Assembly (NCBI RefSeq): GCF_000820185.1
Contig: NZ_CDCA01000050.1
Span: 24,869 to 88,868 of the forward strand
Direction of reading: 5' to 3'
Length of the DNA: 64,000 nucleotides
Source of the DNA: Aeromonas tecta
GTDB lineage: Bacteria; Pseudomonadota; Gammaproteobacteria; Enterobacterales; Aeromonadaceae
Shown: positions 17,155 to 26,526 of the stretch, piece by piece
How the letters are laid out: each line of letters starts with the position of its first letter
Numbering within the stretch: the first letter of the stretch is position 1
Program-made: the position numbers and the translations under genes
Notes under the pieces: generated by a model
The model's input: only the letters and a program-made list of their open reading frames with translations
Database searches by the model: none
What the model was told of the DNA's origin: nothing

Positions 17155-17176
17155 AAAAGGGGCCCGGGGCCCCTGT
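17155..17176 (-). terminator. Probable terminator of ychJ
   Basis: On the minus strand AGGGGCCC-C-GGGCCCCT is followed by TTTT. It lies about 105 bp after the ychJ stop and just upstream of the glpA promoter elements, so it would insulate the glp operon. Confidence 0.6.
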
Positions 17177-17280
17177 TCTCTGGCGCCATGATGGCCAGTT
17201 TGGTTGTTATTTATGCTGTTTAAATCAGTTTTTCATGTCGTTTTCACTGCCACGGGCAGAGTGCCCGGGATGTCCGCTCA

Positions 17281-17736
17281 TCAGCCGCAGCATTTCTTGT
17301 GCTTCTTGCCGCTGCCACAGGGGCAGGGATCGTTGCGGCCCACCCGCAGCGGCGCCGGATCCTGCTCGCCGTCGGTGTAGACCCAGCGACCCTGATAACG
17401 CACGAAGCGGGAGCGTTCGTGCAAACAGTGGCGCTCATCCCCCTCCACAAACCAGGCCTTGAACTCCACCGTACCGGCGTCATCGGCTGGGCCGCCTTGG
17501 GCTGCGAGGATCTCCAGCCCATCCCAGCGGGTATCGGTCTGGGAGAGCTGCTCTGCCGTCAGTGTTCCCAGGAAATCCGGGTGCCAGCTGTGCACCAGAT
17601 AGTCACCAAGCCCCAGCACGAAGGCACTGTAGCGCGAGCGCATCAGTTGCTCTGTGGTGGTGGCGTCTTGGCCGGCGTGCAGCGCACCGCAACACTGGGG
17701 GAGAGAAAGGGCGGAACCGCAAGGACATTGGCTCAT
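17281..17736 (-). CDS. ychJ: YchJ family SEC-C motif protein (UPF0225)
   Basis: Small protein of 151 aa, matching E. coli YchJ (152 aa). It has a zinc-binding SEC-C-like motif at each end: [13 protein letters not shown] near residues 4-16 and [13 protein letters not shown] at the C terminus. The NTF2-like middle contains [21 protein letters not shown]. The molecular function is not established; the SEC-C motifs suggest zinc binding and interaction with the translation or secretion machinery. Monocistronic between the glp operon and a chemoreceptor gene. Confidence 0.92.
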   Translation of the reverse strand: MSQCPCGSALSLPQCCGALHAGQDATTTEQLMRSRYSAFVLGLGDYLVHSWHPDFLGTLTAEQLSQTDTRWDGLEILAAQGGPADDAGTVEFKAWFVEGDERHCLHERSRFVRYQGRWVYTDGEQDPAPLRVGRNDPCPCGSGKKHKKCCG

Positions 17737-17860
17737 GAGTCAGTTTATCGGGTCGATATAGAAGGTGGCGGGATTGTAGCGAAAGCGGCCCCCCTTCGGC
17801 CAGCAGGTCGAACTGGTAGGAACGGAACACCCACATAAAAATGGCTAAAGGAAGTACAAG

Positions 17861-19528
17861 ATGACTCTGAAACAGAAGATCCTGTTATTGGGCGCTCTCC
17901 CCGTGCTGCTGATGGCCCTGGTGGTCAATCTGAGCAACTATCTGATTTCCAAGAACTCGCTGGAATCTGAACTGGTAGTGGCACGGGACAAGGCGCTGTC
18001 GGATCGCAAGGCGCTGCTGAGCAGCTACCTGATGCTCACCAAGACGGCCATCGACAAGGAATATGCCGCGCCGGACAGCCCAGAGGCGCGCGAGCGAGTG
18101 AAGGAGATCCTGCGGCCCCTGCGTTATGGCAGTGATGGCTACTTCTTCGTCTACGACTTCCAGGGCAATACCCTGCTGCTGCCCACCCGCCCCGAGGTGG
18201 AGGGCAAGAACCGCTGGCAGGACAAGGATGCCAAGGGCACTTTGCTTATCCAGGAGATCATCAAGGCGGCCCGGCAGGGGAATGGTTACTCAGAATACTG
18301 GACCAACAAGCCTTCCCTCGGCCGCGATGCCCCTAAACTCTCGTTCAACCTGGTGCTCGACAAGTATCAGTGGGTGGTGGGGACCGGTTTTTACATCGAT
18401 GACATCGACAGCGAACTGGCGGCCCTGCGCAGCGAACGCGAGAGCAACATGCACGCCTCCCTGCAAACCGGGGTGCTGCTTATTCTGCTGATCCTGGGGG
18501 TGACCCTGGCGGCGACCGTGGCGATCGGCAATAGAGTCACCCGGCCGCTGGCGGAGGCGGTCTCGGCCCTCAACGACATCGCCGATGGGGACGGGGATCT
18601 CACCCAGCGCCTCAAGGTACAGAGCAAGGATGAGGTGGGCCAGCTGGCCAGCGCCTTCAATCGCTTCGTCGAGCGCATTCAATCTGTGGTGAGCCAGGTG
18701 GGGGAGACCAGTCATCAATTGCTCGGCGCCGTGGAGAAGCTGCATCGGCTGAGCGAGCACTCGGACAAGCAGATGCACGGCCATGGCCGGGAGACGGATC
18801 AGGTGGTCACCGCCGTGACCGAGATGAGCTCCACCGCCCAGGAAGTGGCGGCCAGCGCATCCAATGCGGCCAGCGCCACCAGTGACGCGGCCCGCGAATC
18901 TGACGCCGCCCGCGAGGTGGTGGGCAGCGCCATCGGCAGCATCAACCGGCTGGTGGGCGAGGTGCACACCGCCGCCGGGGTCATTGAGCAGCTGGCTCAG
19001 GAGACCGGCAAGATAGGATCCGTGGTGGAGGTCATTCGCGGCATCGCCGAGCAGACCAACCTGCTGGCCCTCAACGCCGCCATCGAGGCGGCCCGGGCCG
19101 GTGAGCAGGGCCGCGGCTTCGCGGTGGTGGCGGACGAGGTACGATCCCTCGCCGGCCGTACCCAGCAGAGCACCAAGGAGATCAACGAGATGCTGCAACG
19201 GCTGCAAGGGGGGGTGAAGCAGGCGGTGGAGGTGATGCAGGCCAGCGAGGCGCGCAGCCAGGAGACGGTGCAGGAGGCGGGCCACATCGCAAGCTCCCTG
19301 GACAGCATGGTGGCCGCGGTCAGCACCATCAATGACATGAACATCCAGATAGCGACCGCCGCCGAGGAGCAGCATGCGGTCTCCGAGGAGATCAACAAGA
19401 ACCTGGTGGCCATCCAGCAGATCGTCAGCGAGCTGACCGAGGCGGCCGGCGAGTCCAATTCCACCACCCGCGACCTGGCGGGCACGGGTGACAAATTGCG
19501 CCAACTGGTCTCCCGCTTCCGTTATTGA
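17861..19528 (+). CDS. Methyl-accepting chemotaxis protein with Cache sensor
   Basis: Transmembrane chemoreceptor of 555 aa. TM1 lies at about 7-27. A periplasmic single-Cache (Cache_2) domain follows, including [14 protein letters not shown] and [14 protein letters not shown]2 lies near 207-225, then a HAMP domain and a long methylation/signalling coiled coil with the conserved hairpin tip [19 protein letters not shown]. Cache_2 receptors usually sense small organic acids or related metabolites, which would suit the neighbouring transporters, but the ligand cannot be read from sequence. No C-terminal CheR-tethering pentapeptide is seen. The start is preceded by AAAGGAAG. Confidence 0.93.
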   Translation: MTLKQKILLLGALPVLLMALVVNLSNYLISKNSLESELVVARDKALSDRKALLSSYLMLTKTAIDKEYAAPDSPEARERVKEILRPLRYGSDGYFFVYDFQGNTLLLPTRPEVEGKNRWQDKDAKGTLLIQEIIKAARQGNGYSEYWTNKPSLGRDAPKLSFNLVLDKYQWVVGTGFYIDDIDSELAALRSERESNMHASLQTGVLLILLILGVTLAATVAIGNRVTRPLAEAVSALNDIADGDGDLTQRLKVQSKDEVGQLASAFNRFVERIQSVVSQVGETSHQLLGAVEKLHRLSEHSDKQMHGHGRETDQVVTAVTEMSSTAQEVAASASNAASATSDAARESDAAREVVGSAIGSINRLVGEVHTAAGVIEQLAQETGKIGSVVEVIRGIAEQTNLLALNAAIEAARAGEQGRGFAVVADEVRSLAGRTQQSTKEINEMLQRLQGGVKQAVEVMQASEARSQETVQEAGHIASSLDSMVAAVSTINDMNIQIATAAEEQHAVSEEINKNLVAIQQIVSELTEAAGESNSTTRDLAGTGDKLRQLVSRFRY

Positions 19529-19535
19529 TCGCATT

Positions 19536-19571
19536 TTTGCCGTCTGGTGGTTATTTCCAGACGGCAAATTT
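19536..19571 (+). terminator. Terminator after the chemoreceptor gene
   Basis: 12-bp stem TTTGCCGTCTGG / CCAGACGGCAAA with a 9-nt loop, 8 bp after the stop. The T-tail is short (TTT), so efficiency is uncertain. Confidence 0.7.
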
Positions 19572-19633
19572 GGGGATCGCCGCAGAATGTGGGAAAATCG
19601 AGCCATTCGTTCTTTTCGTTAGCCCCATACCCT

Positions 19634-20845
19634 ATGAATGAGATCGTGAAAGGCAGTATCGATTTGATCCGGCAGCTTAACTACGGTCTGGTCTATGCCA
19701 GTCTGGAGGAGCACAAGGAACTGTCCCGTACCGATCTGTCCCGTTTGACTGGCCTGTCGCCGGCCAGTATCACCAAGATCACCCGCGAGCTGCTTGATGG
19801 CGGCCTGGTCGTCACCTGTGGCGAGAGCTCGGTGGGGCGCGGTCGTCGCCAGACCCTGCTGCGCATCAACGAGCGCCGCTTCCAGTTTCTCTCCATGCGT
19901 CTCGGTCGCGGTTACGTGGACATGGCGCTGTTCGATCTGGCGGGTCACTCCCTCGCGCGGCATCGCCACCTGTTCAGCGAGGATGAACGCGCCGATCTGC
20001 TGGCCAGTCTGGTGCGTGCCATCGATGTCTTCTTGCCGAAGAAGGCGCTGCGTCTGGCCTGCATCGCCCTCTGTCTGCCGGGTCAGGTGGAGCGCCACTC
20101 CGGCATGGTCAAACACTTCCCCTTCTACGATCTGCGCAACTGGCCGCTGGGCCCTACCTTGCAACAGGCATTCGAGGTGCCGGTGCTGGTGAGTGGCGAC
20201 GTGCGCACCTGGATCCAGGCCGAGCGCGAATGGGGCGCTGCCAAGAACTGCGCCGATGCGGTGCTGGTGTTCGTGCACAACGACATCGGGGTCGGCATGG
20301 TGGTCAATGGTCAGCTCATCGAGAGCGAGTCGGCCCTGCTCGGGGATCTCAGCCACCTGCAGCTCGAACCCTATGGCCAGCGCTGCTATTGCGGCGGCTT
20401 CGGTTGCGCTTGCACCCTGGTGACCAATCAGGCGCTGGAGGCCCAGTACCGGGACCTGCGCGAGCGCATGCAGGAGCACGATCTGCCCGAAAGCGTCAAC
20501 ATCCGCGAGCTGTGCGAGCTGGCGCTGGCGGGCAACAGCCTCTGCCAGGACATCTTGCATCAGGCGGCGGGGCGCCTCTCCCGGGTGCTCGCCAACCTCA
20601 TCTGCCTGCTGAACCCTGGCAAATTGCTGCTGGGGGGGGAGATCACCCGCGCCGATCGATTGTTGTTCCCCATGTTGCACCAGTCCCTGGCGAGCCAGCT
20701 GCCGGCCGATTACCTGGTGCGGCTGCAAATCGAGTCCACCCATTTCTACGAAGACCCGACCAAACCCACCTCGGTGCAGGTGCACAAGGCCCTGCGTGAC
20801 GGCAGCCTGCTGCTCGATTTGTTGCGAGGTGACAAGGAGGCATGA
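19634..20845 (+). CDS. ROK family transcriptional regulator, Mlc-like
   Basis: DNA-binding ROK protein of 403 aa. The N-terminal winged helix reads LSRTDLSRLTGLSPASITKITREL, very close to E. coli Mlc, followed by a ROK domain of sugar-kinase fold. The zinc motif is CYCGGFGC, but the usual acidic residue after the last cysteine (GCLE in Mlc) is replaced (GCAC). The start at 19634 (MNEIVKG) is chosen for Mlc-like length; a longer frame exists upstream. The stop overlaps the start of the sensor kinase gene (ATGA), so the regulator is translationally coupled to a two-component system, which is not the usual mlc context. The effector is unknown. Confidence 0.85.
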   Translation: MNEIVKGSIDLIRQLNYGLVYASLEEHKELSRTDLSRLTGLSPASITKITRELLDGGLVVTCGESSVGRGRRQTLLRINERRFQFLSMRLGRGYVDMALFDLAGHSLARHRHLFSEDERADLLASLVRAIDVFLPKKALRLACIALCLPGQVERHSGMVKHFPFYDLRNWPLGPTLQQAFEVPVLVSGDVRTWIQAEREWGAAKNCADAVLVFVHNDIGVGMVVNGQLIESESALLGDLSHLQLEPYGQRCYCGGFGCACTLVTNQALEAQYRDLRERMQEHDLPESVNIRELCELALAGNSLCQDILHQAAGRLSRVLANLICLLNPGKLLLGGEITRADRLLFPMLHQSLASQLPADYLVRLQIESTHFYEDPTKPTSVQVHKALRDGSLLLDLLRGDKEA

Positions 20846-22425
20846 GACTCGGGTTGCAAGGACGCATCCTGCTCATGCTCTGTCTGGTCAGTCTGTTGCA
20901 ACTGGTGTTGCTGAGCGGGGCCAGCTACTACTACGTCTCCGAGCAGCGCTATCGGGAGGTGGGGGATCAGGCTCTCGACGTGGCGCGGCTGGTGGCGCGT
21001 GAACCCGGTGTCATCGCCGGGGCGAAGCGTGGGGACAAGGCGCGGCTCAACGTGCTGGTGGAGCGGATGCGCGCCGAGGTCGGCGCCAGCTACATCGTCA
21101 TCGGTGACACCGAGGCGCGTCGTCTGGTCCATCCCAATGCGGACCGGCTCGGCAAGCCCATGGTGGGAGATGATCCCTTGCGCGCCCTGCAGGGGGAGTT
21201 TTACGTCTCCCGGGCGCAGGGCTCCCTTGGCGGCGCGCTGCGGGGCAAGGGGCCCATTCGCGACGAGATGGGCAAGGTCATCGGCGTGGTCTCGGTCGGT
21301 TATCTGGTGCGCGACATTGACGCTGACTTGCGTGGCTTCCTGCGCTTTGGCCTGCTCTGCACCCTGCTCATCGTGCTGCTCAACAGCGCCGCAGCGGCCT
21401 GGCTGGCGCGGCGCTACAAACGGGCAATTCTCGGCTTTGAGCCCGAGCAGATAGGCCGCCTCTATGCCGAGCTCGACTGCACCCTGCGCACGGTGCGCGA
21501 AGGGATCCTCACCATCGACGAGCAGGGCCGGCTCACCTCCCTCAACCCCAATGGCATCCGGCTGCTGCGCCTGGACGAGCAGGCGGCCAAGGCGGCCATC
21601 GGCCAGCCTATCAACCAACTGCTGCCGGGCAGCCGCATGCGCTCCCTCATCGAGGATCCCAGACCCCAGTTTGATGAGGAAATCGTGCTCAACGGCCAGC
21701 CCCTCATCGTCAACCGGCTGCCTCTGGTGCAGGACGGGCGCCTCATCGGCGCCGTGTCGAGCTTTCGGCGCAAGGACGAGCTGGCCGAGCTCAGTGCCCA
21801 GCTCTCCCAGGTGCAGGCCTACAGCGATCTGCTGCGGGTACAGACCCACGAACACAACAATCAGCTCGGCACCATCGCCGGCATGATAGAGCTCGGTGCC
21901 ACCCAGGAGGCGCTTGCCTTCATCGGCCGGGAGGCCGCCACCGAGCAGACCCTGCTCAGCTTTTTGATGGGGGCCATCGCCAAGCCCAAGGTGGCGGGTC
22001 TGCTGCTTGGCAAATACCACAGGGCTCATGAGCTCGGGTTGGTGCTCGTTGTCGATCCCGACTCCAGTTTGCAGGACATCCCCGCCAGGGTGAGCGGCTC
22101 CCAGTTGGTGACCCTGCTTGGCAACCTCATCGACAATGCCTTCGAGGCGACCCGTCGCCATGGTGCCCCTTATCAGCCCATTTGGGTGGCGTTAAGCGAT
22201 CTGGGTCAGGATCTCATCCTCGAGGTGGAGGACGGGGCCGGTGGGGTAGATCCCGCGTTGGCGGACAGATTGTTCGAGCAGGGAGTCAGCAGCAAGTCTG
22301 AGCCCGGTCATGGTATCGGCCTCGCCCTGGTGCGCAAGACTCTGGATGCCTTGCAGGGGCAGATCACTATTGAAGGCACGACGCAGGGAAGTTGCGTCGT
22401 TTGTTACATTCCCAAGGAGGTGTGA
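20842..22425 (+). CDS. CitA/DcuS-type sensor histidine kinase
   Basis: Membrane sensor kinase of 527 aa. TM1 lies at about 8-30, with a periplasmic PAS-like (CitA/DcuS) sensor at 35-165 containing ASYIVIGDTEARRLVHPNADRLG. TM2 lies near 170-195, then a cytoplasmic PAS and a DcuS-class histidine box HEHNNQL with phospho-acceptor His336. The HATPase region ends with GHGIGLALVRKTL. This class senses di- and tricarboxylates such as citrate, fumarate or malate. It overlaps the ROK gene by 4 nt, with AAGGAGG upstream, and abuts the response regulator gene. Convergent tctCBA makes regulation of tricarboxylate uptake the simplest hypothesis. Confidence 0.93.
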   Translation: MRLGLQGRILLMLCLVSLLQLVLLSGASYYYVSEQRYREVGDQALDVARLVAREPGVIAGAKRGDKARLNVLVERMRAEVGASYIVIGDTEARRLVHPNADRLGKPMVGDDPLRALQGEFYVSRAQGSLGGALRGKGPIRDEMGKVIGVVSVGYLVRDIDADLRGFLRFGLLCTLLIVLLNSAAAAWLARRYKRAILGFEPEQIGRLYAELDCTLRTVREGILTIDEQGRLTSLNPNGIRLLRLDEQAAKAAIGQPINQLLPGSRMRSLIEDPRPQFDEEIVLNGQPLIVNRLPLVQDGRLIGAVSSFRRKDELAELSAQLSQVQAYSDLLRVQTHEHNNQLGTIAGMIELGATQEALAFIGREAATEQTLLSFLMGAIAKPKVAGLLLGKYHRAHELGLVLVVDPDSSLQDIPARVSGSQLVTLLGNLIDNAFEATRRHGAPYQPIWVALSDLGQDLILEVEDGAGGVDPALADRLFEQGVSSKSEPGHGIGLALVRKTLDALQGQITIEGTTQGSCVVCYIPKEV

Positions 22426-23091
22426 GTGATCAAGATCCTGATCGTCGAGGACGATCCGGCCATCGCCGAGATCCACCGCCGCTTCGTGCAGCGGCTGGAC
22501 GGATTCGACGTGCTGGGGGTGGCGTTGACCCTGTTCGATGCCAGGGAGCAGATCGATATTCTCAAACCGGATCTGGTGCTGCTGGATGTGTGGCTACCGG
22601 ACGGGGAGGGGTTTAGCCTGCTGCGTGAATTGCGCCAGGCTGGCGCTTGTCTGGATGTCATCTTGCTCACCGCCGCCCGGGAGGCCAGCGCCCTGCAGGA
22701 GGCGATGCGGCTCGGGGTGGTGGATTTTATCCTCAAACCCGTGGTGTTCGAGCGATTGCGGGACACCCTGGAGAAGTACCGTCAGAGCAGCGCGGCTCTC
22801 GCGGCCCTTGCCGACATCGATCAGCAGGCAGTGGATGCTTTGCTGGGCTCCCCGCTACAACAGGTGGCGGCCGCTGGCCTGCCCAAGGGGATCGACGGGC
22901 TCACCCTGCAGCGGGTGCTGGCGGCCTTGACGGGTGAGGGGGCCAGTGCCGAGGAGATTGGCAGCCGGGTGGGGGTCAGCCGCACCACGGCGCGTCGTTA
23001 TCTGGAGTTTCTGGTGGGCCAGCAGTTGGCGAGCCCGGAGCTCGAATACGGCACCGTCGGGCGGCCGGAACGGCGTTATCGCCAGCACTGA
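22426..23091 (+). CDS. CitB/DcuR-type response regulator
   Basis: Response regulator of 221 aa. The receiver domain (1-120) has the acidic pocket IVEDDPAI, phospho-acceptor Asp54 in LVLLDVWLPDGEG and Lys near 103 in ILKPVVF. The C-terminal helix-turn-helix (SAEEIGSRVGVSRTTARRYLEFL) is typical of the CitB/DcuR/DctR family. It starts with GTG directly after the kinase stop codon, with AAGGAGGTG upstream, so the pair is co-translated. Probable targets are carboxylate transport genes, tctCBA being nearest. Confidence 0.93.
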   Translation: MIKILIVEDDPAIAEIHRRFVQRLDGFDVLGVALTLFDAREQIDILKPDLVLLDVWLPDGEGFSLLRELRQAGACLDVILLTAAREASALQEAMRLGVVDFILKPVVFERLRDTLEKYRQSSAALAALADIDQQAVDALLGSPLQQVAAAGLPKGIDGLTLQRVLAALTGEGASAEEIGSRVGVSRTTARRYLEFLVGQQLASPELEYGTVGRPERRYRQH

Positions 23092-23119
23092 GGAGGCGCC
23101 TCAAGGCGCCTTGTTGCAC

Positions 23120-23150
23120 AAAAAGAAAGAGCGCCTGTTGGCGCTCTTTC
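23120..23150. terminator. Bidirectional terminator between the regulator operon and tctCBA
   Basis: 11-bp perfect stem GAAAGAGCGCC-TGTT-GGCGCTCTTTC at 23125-23150. On the minus strand it is followed by TTTTT, an excellent terminator for tctCBA; on the plus strand it serves the response regulator gene less perfectly. A small GGCGCCT/AGGCGCC hairpin precedes it. Confidence 0.88.
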
Positions 23151-23230
23151 TATCAGGGTTTGCTCCCACTTGGGGTATCAAGGTCTCTGCTCATATTGGG
23201 TAGGATCAGAGGTGGCAGAGTCTCATGGAT

Positions 23231-24760
23231 TCAGTGGCTGGTGGCCGGCTCTCCCTTGGGTTCCTTACGCGCCTGCCACCACTGCCAGAGCGGCAACAGC
23301 AGCATCACCAGGGTCACCAGGGTGAAGCCGAGGGTGATGGGCCGCTCCCACAGGAAGCTCAGGGAGCCGTCGTTGATGACCAGGGCGCGGCGCAGGTTGT
23401 CCTCCAGCATGCCACCCAAGATAAAGCCGAGCAGCATGGGGGCCATGGGGAAGTCCAGCAGGCGCAGGCCGATGGCGATGAGCGCCACCAGTGCCATCAC
23501 ATAGATGTCCATGGTGTTGAAGGAGACCAGATAGACCCCAATCAGCGAGAACAGCAGCACCATGGGGATGAGCACGGGGCGCGGTACTTGCAGGATCTTG
23601 GCGAGATAGGGAATGAGCGGCAGGTTGAGGATGAGCAGCACCACGTTGCCCAGATACATGGAGATGATCACCGACCAGAACACGTCCGGGTGCTCCATGA
23701 ACAGGCGTGGGCCCGGCTGGATGCCATAGGCGATGAGGGCGCCCAGCATCAGGGCCGTGGTGCCTGATCCCGGGATCCCCAGGGTCAGCAGCGGCACGAA
23801 GGCGCCGCTGGAGGCGGCGTTGTTGGCCGCTTCCGGTGCGGCGACGCCGGTCAGACTACCCTTGCCGAACTCATCCCGCTTGTTTTTACGGGCGAAGTTT
23901 CGCTCGGCGCCGTAGGCCATGAAGGAGGCGATGGTGGCGCCCGCACCCGGCAATACGCCGATCAGGAAGCCCAGCACCGAGGAGCGGGCAATGGGAGGCG
24001 CTATCTCTTTCACCTCTTCCCGGCTCAGCTTCAGGGATCCCAGCTGCTGCATCTTGCTGGCCTCTTCTTTGCTGTTGTCCTTGCCCGGGCGCAGCACCGT
24101 CATCAAGATCTCCGCCAAGGCGAAGGTGGCCATGGCCAGCAGCAGGAAGGAGAAGCCATCGCGCAAGTCAGGCAGGCCGAAGGTGAAGCGGTCCACCCCG
24201 ACGCTGCGGTCGATGCCGACGGTGGAGAGCATGATGCCAAACAGCGCCATGATCAGTGCCTTGAGCACCTGTCCCTTGCCAGCAAAGGCGGCCACCGCCG
24301 ACAGCCCCAGCACCATGAGGGCGAAGTAGTCTGCCGACTGGAAGGAGAGGGAGACTTTGGCGAGCAGGGGCGCCGCCACCATCAGGAAGATGGCTGACAG
24401 GGTGCCGCCGACGAAGGAGGCATAGGCCGCGATGGCCAGCGCCTTGCCCGCCTGGCCCTTGCAGGCCAGCGGATAGCCGTCGATGGCGGTGATCATGCTG
24501 GCCGAGCAACCCGGGGTGTTGATCAGGATGGAGGCGGTGGAGCCGCCAAACATGGAGCCGTAATAGACCCCGGCCATCAGGATGATGCCGGAGGCCGGAT
24601 CCAGTCCGTAGGTGATGGGGATCATCAAAGCGATGGCGGTGACCGGGCCCAAGCCCGGCAGCATGCCGATAAAGGTGCCGACGAAGCAGCCGACCACCAC
24701 CATGAAGAGGTTAATGGGCATCATGGCGGTACCGAGCCCCTGCAGAATTCCGTCTAACAT
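23231..24760 (-). CDS. tctA: Tripartite tricarboxylate transporter, large membrane subunit TctA
   Basis: Polytopic inner-membrane permease of 509 aa, with about 11-12 predicted TM segments, for uptake of citrate or related tricarboxylates with a periplasmic binding protein. Family motifs seen include [20 protein letters not shown] near the N terminus, the [16 protein letters not shown] segment, and the internally repeated [17 protein letters not shown]. Third gene of tctCBA, 9 bp after tctB. Confidence 0.95.
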   Translation of the reverse strand: MLDGILQGLGTAMMPINLFMVVVGCFVGTFIGMLPGLGPVTAIALMIPITYGLDPASGIILMAGVYYGSMFGGSTASILINTPGCSASMITAIDGYPLACKGQAGKALAIAAYASFVGGTLSAIFLMVAAPLLAKVSLSFQSADYFALMVLGLSAVAAFAGKGQVLKALIMALFGIMLSTVGIDRSVGVDRFTFGLPDLRDGFSFLLLAMATFALAEILMTVLRPGKDNSKEEASKMQQLGSLKLSREEVKEIAPPIARSSVLGFLIGVLPGAGATIASFMAYGAERNFARKNKRDEFGKGSLTGVAAPEAANNAASSGAFVPLLTLGIPGSGTTALMLGALIAYGIQPGPRLFMEHPDVFWSVIISMYLGNVVLLILNLPLIPYLAKILQVPRPVLIPMVLLFSLIGVYLVSFNTMDIYVMALVALIAIGLRLLDFPMAPMLLGFILGGMLEDNLRRALVINDGSLSFLWERPITLGFTLVTLVMLLLPLWQWWQARKEPKGEPATSH

Positions 24761-24769
24761 GTGATCTCC

Positions 24770-25231
24770 TTATCCCATCAACTGGGTGAACAGCCAACCC
24801 GGCTCGAGGTAAACGTTGAGCCCCTTGGTCAGCAGGGCCCAGAAGATGAGGGTAAAGGGCACGCTCACCTTGCAAGCAAACCCCAGGCTGCTATTGCCCA
24901 TCAGCAGGATCCCGCCGATCAGAAACAGCATGGTGGCGATGACAAAGCCGAGCCAGGTCAGGGCGGCTCCGTAGACCAGCATCAGCAACAGCAGGGCGAA
25001 CACCAGCCGCCAGTTGCCGCGCTCTTTGTGCAGCCGCTCCCCACCGGGGGAGCAGATGAGGATCAGCGAAAGCAGGGCGCCGACCCCGGCCAGGGCATAG
25101 GGCAGGGTACTGGCGGTAAAGGGTTCATATTCGTCCCCCGGGTAACCCGGGATCTGGGTGGCGTGATAGCCATAGGCGAGGGAGAGCAGCAAAAACAGCA
25201 GCCCCCCGAGCCGCTCCTTGGTCAGGTGCAT
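24770..25231 (-). CDS. tctB: Tripartite tricarboxylate transporter, small membrane subunit TctB
   Basis: Small inner-membrane subunit of 153 aa with four predicted TM segments, the usual size and topology of TctB. Sequence is poorly conserved in this family, so the assignment rests partly on its place between tctC and tctA. It includes LGFVIATMLFLIGGILLMG and a C-terminal GLNVYLEPGWLF. Confidence 0.92.
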   Translation of the reverse strand: MHLTKERLGGLLFLLLSLAYGYHATQIPGYPGDEYEPFTASTLPYALAGVGALLSLILICSPGGERLHKERGNWRLVFALLLLMLVYGAALTWLGFVIATMLFLIGGILLMGNSSLGFACKVSVPFTLIFWALLTKGLNVYLEPGWLFTQLMG

Positions 25232-25272
25232 GGTGATGACTCCGATATGGGCGGGCCGAGCCCGCCTGGGGG

Positions 25273-26238
25273 TTATTTGATGAAACCGAGCTCGCGCATC
25301 AGGCCGCCGATCTCTTGCTCCTGGCTATTGAGGAAGGCGGTGAACTCCGGGCCGGATTGATAGAGATTGGTCCAGTTGTTGCGTGCCCGAACCACTTCCC
25401 ACTCCGGCTTGTCATACATCTGCTTGAGCAGGGCGGCGAACTCGGCGGATTTTTCCGGGCTGACGCTGGGGGAGGCGAAGTAACCGCGCCAGTTGGCAAA
25501 CACCGTAGGGTTACCCTGCTCGCTGAAGGTGGGCACCTCTTTAGCATCTGGCATACGCTCGGCGGCCGTCATGCCGAGGATCCGCATCTGGCCGGATTTG
25601 ACGGCTTCCATCGCCTCGCCAAAGCCGGTGGAGAGCACCTGGGTTTCGCCCGCCAGCACCGCCGCCATGGCGCTGCCGCCGGCGTCATAAGCCACGTAGC
25701 GCAGCTTGCTGGCATCGGCTCCCGCATTCTTGAAGGTCATGGCCGCCACCAGGTGATCCAGGCTGCCCCGAGCGGAGCCGCCTGCGATCTTCACCTTGGC
25801 GGGGTTGGCCTCATAAGCAGCCAGCAACTGGGCCCAGTTCTGGTAGGGGGAATCGAGTGGCACGGCCAGCGCCTGGTAGTCGGCGATGATGGCGGCGACC
25901 GGGGTGAGATCCCGGAACGATTGCGGCAGCTCCTTGGAGAGGGACTTGACGATGATGGGGGTGGAATTGACCATCAGGGTCTTGTCGGACTGGGCCGAGG
26001 TCTCGATTAGGTGAGCGATGGCCTTGGCGCCGCCCCCGGCGGAGATGTTCTGGAAAGAAGCTGTGGTGATGAGGCCGGACTTGGTCAGCGCTTCGCCGGT
26101 GCCCCGGGCCGTGTTGTCCCAGCCGCCGCCGGCGCCGCCCGGGATCAGGAAGTGAATTTCATCTATCTTGGCCTGCACGCCGAGGCTGGCGCCCAGCAGG
26201 CAGCAGAGCAGGGTGCGCTTGAAGGTTCCTTGCAACAT
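25273..26238 (-). CDS. tctC: Tripartite tricarboxylate transporter, substrate-binding protein TctC
   Basis: Periplasmic solute receptor of 321 aa. The signal peptide covers about residues 1-23 (LLCCLLGASLGVQA). The mature protein has the Bug/TctC motif IHFLIPGGAGGGWDNTAR and the substrate-loop region KIAGGSARGSLDHLVAA. First gene of tctCBA, with AAGGAGAAC before the ATG. Citrate-type substrates are inferred from the family and from the adjacent CitA/CitB-like regulators. Confidence 0.94.
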   Translation of the reverse strand: MLQGTFKRTLLCCLLGASLGVQAKIDEIHFLIPGGAGGGWDNTARGTGEALTKSGLITTASFQNISAGGGAKAIAHLIETSAQSDKTLMVNSTPIIVKSLSKELPQSFRDLTPVAAIIADYQALAVPLDSPYQNWAQLLAAYEANPAKVKIAGGSARGSLDHLVAAMTFKNAGADASKLRYVAYDAGGSAMAAVLAGETQVLSTGFGEAMEAVKSGQMRILGMTAAERMPDAKEVPTFSEQGNPTVFANWRGYFASPSVSPEKSAEFAALLKQMYDKPEWEVVRARNNWTNLYQSGPEFTAFLNSQEQEIGGLMRELGFIK

Positions 26239-26346
26239 GATGTTCTCCTTGTGATTGTTGCGAGGAGGTTAATTAATCATTGCGACCAATAAAATAATCT
26301 GACCGTAATGGCTATTAAGGTTGTTCTGCCCATTGTGTTCATTCTG

Positions 26347-26383
26347 GTCACGGCTGAGTCTTCTGAGACGAGACGCCCGTGAC
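26347..26383. promoter_or_regulatory. Dyad symmetry upstream of tctC
   Basis: GTCACGG (26347-26353) and CCGTGAC (26377-26383) form a 7-bp inverted repeat 23 bp apart, enclosing a smaller GTCT/AGAC pair. It lies about 110-145 bp upstream of the tctC start and could be a regulator site. There is no T-run on either side, so it is not a terminator. Confidence 0.4.
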
Positions 26384-26460
26384 GATCTGTGATGCCTAGA
26401 GAACGGAGGAAGAAGAAGCGAAGTCAGAAAAAGTGAAGGAAGCATAAGCACAGGAAGAAC

Positions 26461-26493
26461 AAAGAGAGCGGGGCACACCGAAGAGTGCCCCGC
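26461..26493 (-). terminator. Terminator of the lytic transglycosylase-like gene
   Basis: 9-bp stem GCGGGGCAC / GTGCCCCGC with an 8-nt loop, 34 bp after the stop, followed on the minus strand by the T-rich tail TCTCTTTGTTCTT. Confidence 0.75.
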
Positions 26494-26526
26494 CTTCTGC
26501 TGACGATGATGGCTGGAAAGCCGCCG

